Source: an uncultured Collinsella sp. (GTDB taxonomy: Bacteria; Actinomycetota; Coriobacteriia; Coriobacteriales; Coriobacteriaceae). Taken from it: a stretch of 5,811 nt of DNA. This document shows positions 1 through 4,626 of this stretch, piece after piece; the stretch's first letter is position 1; every line of letters starts with the position of its first letter. Where the stretch lies: the NCBI GenBank assembly GCA_937934355.1, contig CALGZY010000109.1:1-5811 (forward strand). The letters are read 5' to 3'. The notes beneath the pieces were generated by a model, which saw nothing but the letters and a program-made list of their open reading frames with translations, had not been told where the DNA came from and made no database searches. Both the position numbers and the translations under genes were made by a program.

Positions 1-515
1 TCGGCCCCAACAGCCGCCTCACCGACACCACCGTCGGCAGCGGCTGCACCATCGATGAAACCATCGCCGTCGAGGCCGTCATCGAGAACGGCGTCGACTG
101 CGGCCCGCGCGCCTACCTGCGCCCGGGCACCCACATGCTCGACGGCTCCAAGGCCGGCACGCACGTGGAGATCAAGAAGTCCACGATCGGCGAGGGCTCT
201 AAGGTGCCGCACCTGTCCTACATCGGCGACACCACCATGGGCTCCGGCGTCAACGTGGGCGCGGGCTCCATCACCTGCAACTACGACGGCGTGCACAAGC
301 ACAAGACCGTCATCGGCAAGGATGCCTTCATCGGCTCCGACACCATGATGGTCGCGCCCGCCCAGATTGGCGACGGCGCGCTCGTGGCCGCCGGCTCCGT
401 CATCACCGAGCCGGTCCCGGCAGACGCACTTGGCCTGGGTCGTGCCCGCCAGATAAATATTGAGGGCTGGGCCGCCGATTATCGCCGCCGTCTGCACGAG
501 GACGACGAGGTATAA
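1..515 (+). CDS. glmU: Bifunctional GlmU, C-terminal acetyltransferase part (5' end outside window)
   Basis: The reading frame is open from base 3 to the TAA at 513-515, giving 170 residues. GlmU proteins are about 450-460 residues long, so the N-terminal uridyltransferase domain and the start of the hexapeptide domain lie upstream of the window. GlmU acetylates glucosamine-1-phosphate with acetyl-CoA and then couples the product to UTP, giving UDP-GlcNAc for peptidoglycan in the cytoplasm. The sequence shows the left-handed beta-helix hexapeptide repeats and the family signatures in order: GPNSRL at the start, YLRPGT (Arg codon 120-122), VEIKKS, HLSYIGD (His codon 210-212, the family's catalytic base), GAGSITCNYDG (Asn codon 279-281), FIGSD, VAAGSVI and the final RARQINIEGW. 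No lesion is visible. The identification is secure; only the missing 5' part is unknown. Confidence 0.96.
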   Translation, partial: GPNSRLTDTTVGSGCTIDETIAVEAVIENGVDCGPRAYLRPGTHMLDGSKAGTHVEIKKSTIGEGSKVPHLSYIGDTTMGSGVNVGAGSITCNYDGVHKHKTVIGKDAFIGSDTMMVAPAQIGDGALVAAGSVITEPVPADALGLGRARQINIEGWAADYRRRLHEDDEV

Positions 516-532
516 CGTTTTACCAAGCATCT

Positions 533-565
533 AAGGAGCTGTTCCCATGGGGGCGGCTCCTTTTT
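533..565 (+). terminator. Intrinsic terminator after glmU
   Basis: A perfect 7-bp stem, AAGGAGC (533-539) with GCTCCTT (556-562), runs into five T residues (561-565). The 16-nt loop contains CCCATGGG, which can pair with itself. The hairpin begins 17 nt after the glmU stop, so glmU and prs are probably separate transcription units. Confidence 0.8.
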
Positions 566-656
566 CTATCGTGACCTGCGCAACCGGATGAGTGGTCGGT
601 TCGTGTCCGTTGACGGTAAAGACGTTATCAAGACCCGATTAACCCCGCCGCGCGGT

Positions 657-662
657 TACAAT
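657..662 (+). promoter_or_regulatory. Candidate -10 box of the prs promoter
   Basis: TACAAT at 657-662 matches the sigma-70-type -10 consensus at five of six positions and lies 44 nt before the prs start codon. No good -35 box sits 16-18 nt upstream. A TTGACG at 610-615 is too far away to pair with it (41 nt). The glmU terminator upstream implies that prs needs its own promoter. Confidence 0.45.
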
Positions 663-693
663 GCAACAAGGCATCTATATGGCATTCGATATA

Positions 694-699
694 AAGGAG
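694..699 (+). promoter_or_regulatory. Ribosome binding site of prs
   Basis: AAGGAG lies 7 nt before the ATG at 707. This selects that start over the in-frame ATG at 740 (residue 12), which would begin closer to the conserved core but has no comparable site. Confidence 0.8.
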
Positions 700-706
700 A
701 AGGGTA

Positions 707-1693
707 ATGCCGATTAATGATCCCGAGAAGTCGGAGAATATGCGCAAGTCCATCCGCGTGTATTCCGGTTCCTCCAACCGTCCCCTCGCTCAGAAGATCG
801 CTGAGTACCTTGGGGTCGAGCTTTCGGGCCTTACGCTAAAGCAGTTCGCCAACGGTGAGATTTACGCCCGCTACGACGAGACCGTCCGCGGCGCCGACGT
901 CTTCCTGATTCAGTCCGTGGCCGGCGGCAACGTCAACGACATGCTCATGGAGCTGCTCATCGCCACCGACGCTGCCAAGCGCGCATCCGCCCGCTCCATC
1001 ACCGCCGTCATCACCCACTACGGCTATGCCCGCCAGGACCGCAAGGCCGGCCCGCGTGAGCCCATCACCGCCCGCCTCGTCGCCAACCTACTCGAGCGCG
1101 CCGGCGTCAACCGCATCATTACCCTCGACCTGCACCAGGGTCAGATCCAGGGCTTCTTTGATATCCCGGTTAACCACCTGTCCGCGCTGCCGCTGTTTGG
1201 CCAGTACTACAACGACATGCACTTCGACACCGACAACCTGGTTGTCGTCTCCCCCGACGTGGGTCGTGCCAAGGCCGCCAAAAAGCTGTCCGACATGCTC
1301 GGCTGCGACCTGGCCATCGCCCACAAGGGCCGTCCGCGCCACAACGCCGCCGAGGTCATGGGCATCATCGGTGACATCAAGGGCAAGACCTGCATCATCA
1401 ACGACGACATGATCGACACCGCAGGCACCCTGTGCGCCAACGTCAAGGAGCTCAAGGCTATGGGCGCCGGCGACATCTACGTATGCGCCACCCACGGCAT
1501 CTTCTCCGGTCCGGCCATCGAGCGTCTGAACGACGCCCCGATCGTCGAGTGCGTCGTCACCGACGCCATCCCTGTCGAGGTCGGCGGCAAGATCAAGACC
1601 ATCTCGGTCGCCGAGGAGTTTGCTCAGGCCATCTCCGCCGTTTACCACGAGGAGCCCGTCTCCACACTCGTCGGCGGCGACTTCGCGCTGTAG
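707..1693 (+). CDS. prs: Ribose-phosphate pyrophosphokinase (PRPP synthetase)
   Basis: A cytoplasmic enzyme that transfers pyrophosphate from ATP to ribose-5-phosphate, giving PRPP for purine, pyrimidine, histidine, tryptophan and NAD synthesis. The 328 residues are close to the usual 310-330. Visible motifs: FANGEI (47-52), RQDRK (109-113, ATP contact), DLHQGQIQGFFD (141-152, with the metal-binding His143), VSPDVGR (181-187), the flexible-loop KGRPRHN (207-213, which keeps the Lys and Arg of the family's KRRPR motif), and the PRPP-binding loop DDMIDTAGTL (233-242). The VSPDxGR form, in place of VSPDxGG, is what I know from actinobacterial homologues and supports the taxonomic placement. The gene is isolated from glmU by a terminator and ends in a double terminator, so it is probably monocistronic. 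Codon use is strongly GC-ending, as in glmU and pth. Confidence 0.97.
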   Translation: MPINDPEKSENMRKSIRVYSGSSNRPLAQKIAEYLGVELSGLTLKQFANGEIYARYDETVRGADVFLIQSVAGGNVNDMLMELLIATDAAKRASARSITAVITHYGYARQDRKAGPREPITARLVANLLERAGVNRIITLDLHQGQIQGFFDIPVNHLSALPLFGQYYNDMHFDTDNLVVVSPDVGRAKAAKKLSDMLGCDLAIAHKGRPRHNAAEVMGIIGDIKGKTCIINDDMIDTAGTLCANVKELKAMGAGDIYVCATHGIFSGPAIERLNDAPIVECVVTDAIPVEVGGKIKTISVAEEFAQAISAVYHEEPVSTLVGGDFAL

Positions 1694-1706
1694 CCTGCCG
1701 CACATC

Positions 1707-1726
1707 GCATCATCTTTGATGCTTTT
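1707..1726 (+). terminator. Short terminator-like hairpin after prs
   Basis: GCATCA (1707-1712) pairs perfectly with TGATGC (1717-1722) across a TCTT loop and is followed by TTTT. The stem is short and weak alone, and it directly abuts the stronger hairpin at 1727, so the two may act in tandem. Confidence 0.45.
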
Positions 1727-1758
1727 AAAGGGTCGGAAACTCGCTTCCGACCCTTTTT
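1727..1758 (+). terminator. Strong intrinsic terminator after prs
   Basis: A perfect 12-bp stem, AAAGGGTCGGAA (1727-1738) with TTCCGACCCTTT (1745-1756), has a 6-nt loop and five T residues (1754-1758). The A-rich 5' side means it could also work on the minus strand. It separates prs from the accessory island that begins at 1780. Confidence 0.92.
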
Positions 1759-1779
1759 CTATCCCTCGCCAACCTTCCC

Positions 1780-1803
1780 TGGACAATTAGTTCAGATACG
1801 TAT
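1780..1803 (+). repeat. Left terminal inverted repeat of copy 1
   Basis: This 24-bp arm differs from its partner at 1958-1981 only at its seventh base (A for G). It ends in the self-complementary ATACGTAT. The same arm type bounds the second element at 3306-3509. Confidence 0.9.
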
Positions 1804-1957
1804 TTTTTAAAGCTCCAAAGGGCCGTTCGGAGCCTTCTGAGCTCCCCGGCGGATGCCATGCCGCCCAAAGCTCATCTTTTTCGAGTACAACCGCCGCATC
1901 TTTACCCTCAAATCGCCCTCGAAGGCCCTTAGAAACGTCTCGAACGCCCGCCGCCTT

Positions 1958-1981
1958 ATACGTATCTGAACTAACTGTCCA
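1958..1981 (-). repeat. Right terminal inverted repeat of copy 1
   Basis: Read on the minus strand, this arm starts TGGACAGTTAGTTCAGATAC. It matches the left arm of the second element at 22 of 24 positions. Confidence 0.9.
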
Positions 1982-2144
1982 GTAGCTATCGTCAACCTTC
2001 GCGGCAGAGCTCAATTTCCCGCAATCCCCTCAACCGATTCCACCGATTTCATAACACCCAGCCGTTCGTGGCGCGCAGCGCCCCGCTGAGCGAAAAGAAC
2101 GGCATGGCGGTCGCATTCTGCCGCCAACTTAGTACGTTATAGCT
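1982..2144. other. Intergenic stretch between repeat element and accessory gene
   Basis: I see no gene, terminator or classical promoter here apart from the weak -10-like box at 2133-2138. The sequence CCGTTC and its complement GAACGG (2062-2067 and 2097-2102) could form a loose hairpin without a T tract. Confidence 0.5.
2133..2138 (+). promoter_or_regulatory. Possible -10 box for leaderless transcription of the accessory gene
   Basis: TACGTT fits the minimal TANNNT -10 pattern and ends 6 nt before the ATG at 2145, so transcription could begin at the start codon itself. The bases before this ATG contain no purine-rich ribosome site. No good -35 box is visible, so this is a weak call. Confidence 0.25.
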
Positions 2145-3272
2145 ATGACGACCGTGATTTCACATTTCTCCGCCCTCCGCGCAATTCGTCGCGCACGACG
2201 GGCGTACTCTGCCCTACCCTGGGACTCCGTTGATAGCGAACAGCAAGCACAGGCCTTGGCTGGCTGCATTCCCAACAATGACGCGATAGACTTTGGCGCA
2301 CTTTCGATACTCGACGCCTGGAATGAAGATGATTCCGAACTGCTCGATCTTCTCGTTTCAAACGAAGACAACAGGCGCCCCGACAAGCGACTTCTTCAGC
2401 ATATTCTCTCCGCTTCGCTTCCTGAAGGTGCAATTATGCACGTCGAGGCCGACATCTACGCAACGTCTCCTGCCATGACAGCCATGCTTTGTTCCAAGAA
2501 TGAATCAGTCGCCAAAACCTTGATGCTACTCATGGAACTGCTCGGAACCTACTCCCTTCCCCCCGGGGCAACATACCCCATTGCCTATGACGCCATCTGG
2601 CCCAAGGGCGATGACTGCGCAGCGACGGGCGATCTTGATTGCTTGGGCGACCAGTCGGCGACCGAACAACAGAACGAGACCCGCTACGAACAGGCACACT
2701 ACAAATGCGAGCCCGCCACAACTATCGAAGAGCTCGAGGCGGTCGCACGCTTCGCCAAAAGTAGCTCATACACCTCGTTTCGCACGGCAGTCAATCTCGC
2801 CCGACCCGGATCTGCATCCCCAGCCGAATCCCTAATGTTTGCCGTTCTCGGAGCGCCCATGCGCTTTGGCGGATTCGGATGTTGCAGCCTGCCCATGGGA
2901 GGCCTGCTACTCAACTATCGAATCGACTTCGACACTCTTGCGGTCAACATGTCCTCCGGCATCCCTTACGCCATCTGCGACCTATATTGCCCGGCCGCCG
3001 GAGTCGACAACGAATACAACGGAATCGGGCATGAGCTTCAAAACGCTCGCATCCACGATGGCAATCGAAATAATGGCCTCAAGGCAATGGGCATCCACGT
3101 CCTGGTTATCAATCGCGACCAAATGAAAGACCTTGTTGCACTCGAAGCCTTCGCCCAAACGATGCATCGACTCGCGGGAGTCCGATTCCGATACCGTATC
3201 AAGGGCTATCGCAAGCGTCAGGCCGCTTGGCTCAACGCCCTGCGGGCCGGAATCGGCCTTGCGCCGGTCTAA
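2145..3272 (+). CDS. Hypothetical protein with DUF559/Vsr-like PD-(D/E)XK nuclease-type C-terminal domain
   Basis: This 375-residue protein has no signal peptide or membrane segment that I can see. The first 20 residues are Arg/Ala-rich. Residues 95-140 (YATSPAMTAML, then ELLGTYSLPPG) and 225-261 (SPAESLMFAVLGAP, RFGGFG, LLNYRID) resemble a coriobacterial family I recall in which an N-terminal SPE...ELCGTY region precedes a DUF559-like nuclease fold. The C-terminal block fits that fold: ICDLYCP (Asp279), NEYNG (Glu290), His296, then IHDGNRNNGLKAMGIHVLVINRDQ (Asp305, Arg308), the usual D-x2-R...L-x-alpha-GW/I-V-x-R pattern. Asn292 stands where relatives often have Asp, so activity is uncertain. 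An in-frame TAG at 2130-2132 makes 2145 the earliest start. There is no Shine-Dalgarno site. Codon use is less GC-biased than in prs or pth, and terminal-repeat elements lie on both sides, which suggests acquisition. Substrate and role are unknown; DNA processing or phage defence is only a guess. Confidence 0.78.
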   Translation: MTTVISHFSALRAIRRARRAYSALPWDSVDSEQQAQALAGCIPNNDAIDFGALSILDAWNEDDSELLDLLVSNEDNRRPDKRLLQHILSASLPEGAIMHVEADIYATSPAMTAMLCSKNESVAKTLMLLMELLGTYSLPPGATYPIAYDAIWPKGDDCAATGDLDCLGDQSATEQQNETRYEQAHYKCEPATTIEELEAVARFAKSSSYTSFRTAVNLARPGSASPAESLMFAVLGAPMRFGGFGCCSLPMGGLLLNYRIDFDTLAVNMSSGIPYAICDLYCPAAGVDNEYNGIGHELQNARIHDGNRNNGLKAMGIHVLVINRDQMKDLVALEAFAQTMHRLAGVRFRYRIKGYRKRQAAWLNALRAGIGLAPV

Positions 3273-3305
3273 ACGGCGAATCACCCGTGCACCGTCGAGC
3301 AGGGC

Positions 3306-3330
3306 TGGACAGTTAGTTCAAATACGTATA
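3306..3330 (+). repeat. Left terminal inverted repeat of copy 2
   Basis: A 25-bp arm starting TGGACAGTTAGTTCAAATAC. It begins 34 nt after the stop of the accessory gene. Confidence 0.9.
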
Positions 3331-3484
3331 AATGGACACATTGAATTAGGCTGTTTTGCAGTTATCTCTATACCATTCGCCCGATTTGAAGGCAGGGTAG
3401 ACTTCAAAACAGCGTCATATGGACTAACTAAAGCTCCAAAACAACGTATCGGCATTGAATCGAGCAATTCGAGTTCTCAGAACT

Positions 3485-3509
3485 TATACGTATCCGAACT
3501 AACTGTCCA
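3485..3509 (-). repeat. Right terminal inverted repeat of copy 2
   Basis: On the minus strand this arm starts TGGACAGTTAGTTCGGATAC, differing from the left arm at two adjacent bases. It ends 54 nt before the -35-like box of pth. Confidence 0.9.
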
Positions 3510-3563
3510 CCTCGATTTCGACGGCCGTCCAAACGCCCTCAAATAACCTCAATTGCCCTCCAT

Positions 3564-3592
3564 TTGACAGCGGCAACAGGGTCGCTCACCAT
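3564..3592 (+). promoter_or_regulatory. Candidate pth promoter
   Basis: A perfect -35 hexamer TTGACA (3564-3569) is followed, after 17 nt, by CACCAT (3587-3592), which keeps only the A-x-x-A-T part of the -10 consensus. It lies 31-59 nt before the pth start. The -35 is good and the -10 is poor. If real, pth has its own promoter downstream of the repeat element. Confidence 0.45.
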
Positions 3593-3611
3593 AGCAGGCG
3601 ACAAATCAACG

Positions 3612-3617
3612 AAAGGA
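3612..3617 (+). promoter_or_regulatory. Ribosome binding site that decides the pth start
   Basis: AAAGGA at 3612-3617 runs into the first ATG (3617-3619), leaving no spacing for it. The second in-frame ATG, at 3623, lies 5 nt downstream of the site and is the better start. Confidence 0.65.
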
Positions 3618-3622
3618 TGAAC

Positions 3623-4252
3623 ATGGCAGCTGCACAGCCGCTTAAGATTCGCATGGTTGCCGGACTTGGCAACCCTGGCGAGGAATATGCCGAGACCCGT
3701 CACAACGCTGGTTTCAAAGCAATCGACGAGCTGGCCCGTCAGGCCGGCGTCACGTACTGGAAAAACCAAGCAGGCGCCGAGGTCGCGCTCATCAACATCA
3801 ACGATCCCGAGGAAGAGGGCGGCAAGCGCCAGATTGTACTGGTCAAGCCGCAGTCGTACATGAACACCTCGGGCGGGCCCATCTCCAAGCTCTGCCGCGA
3901 GTACAAGATCAAGGCCGAGGAACTGCTCGTGATTCACGACGAGCTCGACATTCCCGCCGGCGACGTACGTGTTAAGGTGGGCGGTGGCCACGCCGGCCAC
4001 AACGGCCTGCGTTCCATCATCGACAAGATGGGCAGCCGCGACTTCAGCCGCATCCGCACCGGCATCGGCAACCCTCCCGGCAAGATGGCCGTCGCCGACT
4101 ACGTGCTTAAGCAGCTGCGCGCCCGCGAGACCGAGGATTTCCAGGACACCTGCGCCCGCGCGGCCGACGCCGCCGGCCTGGCGATCGTGCACGGCGTGGT
4201 CTATGCCCGCGACCATGTTAACGGCGCCGCCTCCGCCAACGGCAAGCACTAA
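3623..4252 (+). CDS. pth: Peptidyl-tRNA hydrolase
   Basis: This enzyme cleaves the ester bond of peptidyl-tRNAs that fall off ribosomes, freeing the tRNA for reuse. From the ATG at 3623 it has 209 residues, slightly above the usual 185-200 because of a short N-terminal extension and a tail ending NGKH. Visible Pth signatures, numbered from that start: GLGNPG (14-19), the catalytic His27 within TRHNAGF, KPQSYMNTSG with Asn81, HDELDIPAG with Asp106, and GGGHAGHNGLRS (120-131) with His126 and Asn127. All expected catalytic and tRNA-acceptor-binding residues are present. An alternative start at 3617 adds only Met-Asn and fits the ribosome site poorly. Pth often lies near prs and glmU in Gram-positive genomes; here the accessory island separates it from prs. 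Confidence 0.96.
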   Translation: MAAAQPLKIRMVAGLGNPGEEYAETRHNAGFKAIDELARQAGVTYWKNQAGAEVALININDPEEEGGKRQIVLVKPQSYMNTSGGPISKLCREYKIKAEELLVIHDELDIPAGDVRVKVGGGHAGHNGLRSIIDKMGSRDFSRIRTGIGNPPGKMAVADYVLKQLRARETEDFQDTCARAADAAGLAIVHGVVYARDHVNGAASANGKH

Positions 4253-4280
4253 AACCTATCATTTAGGGATAGGTTTATTT
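4252..4280 (+). terminator. Terminator-like hairpin at the end of pth
   Basis: A perfect 9-bp stem, AAACCTATC (4252-4260) with GATAGGTTT (4268-4276), overlaps the last base of the pth stop codon. It is followed by ATTTT, so the T tract is interrupted. Its 3' arm is also the start of the 34-bp inverted repeat at 4271. Confidence 0.6.
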
Positions 4281-4304
4281 TGGCAGGTTTTACCTGCGGA
4301 AACG
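4271..4304 (+). repeat. Left arm of a 34-bp imperfect inverted repeat
   Basis: It matches the reverse complement of 4403-4436 at 27 of 34 positions, including an unbroken 13-base AGGTTTATTTTGG at the outer end. The arm contains its own small hairpin, GCAGGT (4283-4288) with ACCTGC (4292-4297). Confidence 0.75.
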
Positions 4305-4358
4305 CCCCAGTTGCGGCATCGCAATCAACCGCGCGCCGACATACATGCATAGCACCCC

Positions 4359-4400
4359 AAAGGGGGCCGGCCTCATCACAACCCGAGGCCGGCCCCATTT
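4359..4400 (+). terminator. Large GC-rich hairpin, probable bidirectional terminator
   Basis: A perfect 12-bp stem, GGGGCCGGCCTC (4363-4374) with GAGGCCGGCCCC (4385-4396), has a 10-nt loop. After one mismatch it extends through AAA (4359-4361) and TTT (4398-4400). The T tract is short, but the stem is very stable. It sits at the centre of the inverted repeat formed by 4271-4304 and 4403-4436 and separates pth from the oxidoreductase operon. Confidence 0.65.
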
Positions 4401-4402
4401 GC

Positions 4403-4436
4403 CGTTTTACCTGATAAAACCGACCAAAATAAACCT
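4403..4436 (-). repeat. Right arm of the 34-bp imperfect inverted repeat
   Basis: Partner of 4271-4304 across a 98-nt spacer. This arm holds a different internal hairpin, GTTTTA (4404-4409) with TAAAAC (4415-4420). A more diverged piece of similar sequence, read on the minus strand as AGGGTTTAT...TTTGGC, lies at about 4452-4470. Confidence 0.75.
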
Positions 4437-4515
4437 CTCCCCCTTTGGTAGGCCAAAGTGGATAAACCCTGCTCCCAACAGCCGAAGACACACGTAAGTG
4501 ACATGTCCATGAGGG

Positions 4516-4521
4516 TATAAT
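4516..4521 (+). promoter_or_regulatory. -10 box of the oxidoreductase operon promoter
   Basis: A perfect TATAAT lies 105 nt before the ATG at 4627. The hexamer expected 17 nt upstream (CGTAAG, 4493-4498) is a poor -35 box. Transcription would start at about 4528, leaving a leader of about 100 nt. Confidence 0.6.
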
Positions 4522-4525
4522 TTGC

Positions 4526-4598
4526 ACCGTATGTCTGCACAACGCCTGTGCGCGTACGGTTTTATTCGGGCTACCGTCCATTTCCGTGGAGGCACGGT
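4526..4598 (+). promoter_or_regulatory. Structured leader with alternating complementary segments (attenuator-like)
   Basis: Four segments alternate in sense: ACCGT (4526-4530), ACGGT (4556-4560), ACCGT (4573-4577) and ACGGT (4594-4598). Segments 1 and 2 can close a hairpin with an inner GCACA/TGTGC stem (4537-4541, 4547-4551) followed by TTTTATT, which looks like a terminator. Segment 2 could instead pair with 3, and 3 with 4; there is also a CCGTG/CACGG hairpin at 4584-4597. Such exclusive pairings are typical of attenuators. The likely transcription start falls inside segment 1, which weakens the case, and I recognise no known riboswitch class. Confidence 0.35.
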
Positions 4599-4626
4599 TC
4601 GGCGGCCCTAACAAGAGAGGGGTTCT

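Larger units (their letters stand above)
1780..1981. mobile_element. MITE-like element, copy 1 (202 bp with terminal inverted repeats)
   Basis: The outer 24 bases on each side (1780-1803 and 1958-1981) are inverted repeats matching at 23 of 24 positions, of the form TGGACARTTAGTTC followed by AGATACGTAT. The element begins TG and ends CA, as many transposable elements do. A further inverted pair inside, AAGGGCC (1818-1824) and GGCCCTT (1924-1930), lets much of it fold into one long imperfect hairpin. No transposase fits in 202 bp and no target-site duplication is visible, so mobility is inferred from the termini and the second copy at 3306-3509. A minus-strand frame (1787-2014, TTG start) stays open across it but lacks a convincing ribosome site. 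It may instead be a structured-RNA or protein-binding repeat. Confidence 0.7.
3306..3509. mobile_element. MITE-like element, copy 2 (204 bp with terminal inverted repeats)
   Basis: The outer 25 bases (3306-3330 and 3485-3509) are inverted repeats matching at 23 of 25 positions and are the same repeat that bounds the element at 1780-1981. The two copies are nearly equal in length (204 and 202 bp), yet their interiors are largely different and this one is clearly richer in A and T. Shared interior pieces are AAAGCTCCAAA (3430-3440 here, 1809-1819 there) and a CGATTTGARGG block (3382-3392 here; minus strand of 1905-1915 there). A perfect 9-bp inverted pair, GCTGTTTTG (3350-3358) and CAAAACAGC (3405-3413), again allows folding. 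No transposase and no clear target duplication are seen. Confidence 0.7.

Noticed and set aside
595..615. Possible purine-repressor (PurBox-like) site upstream of prs
   Set aside because: The minus strand has a CGAAC core near CGGTTCGTG, but it does not match the AWWWCCGAACWWT form and no second box is present.
610..638. TTGACG at 610-615 as the prs -35 box
   Set aside because: The hexamer 17 nt downstream (ACCCGA) is not a -10 box, and the good TACAAT at 657 is 41 nt away.
1088..1786. Minus-strand 232-codon open frame across prs
   Set aside because: It is the antisense of prs, made open by GC-rich codons; the peptide is low complexity and shows no motif or ribosome site.
1770..1992. Target-site duplication around element 1
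   Set aside because: The bases just outside 1780 and 1981 share no direct repeat; element 2 flanks share only a single base.
1780..3509. CRISPR array suggested by the repeated 24-25 bp motif
   Set aside because: Only four copies occur, in inverted pairs about 150 bp or more apart, not as direct repeats with uniform short spacers.
3133..3546. Plus-strand 137-codon frame overlapping the accessory gene end and element 2
   Set aside because: It starts inside the accessory gene in another frame without a ribosome site and spans two unrelated units; it exists only because element 2 happens to be open in this frame.
3539..4249. Minus-strand 236-codon open frame across pth
   Set aside because: Antisense shadow of a clear pth gene with repetitive Gly/Ala/Val composition and no recognisable domain.
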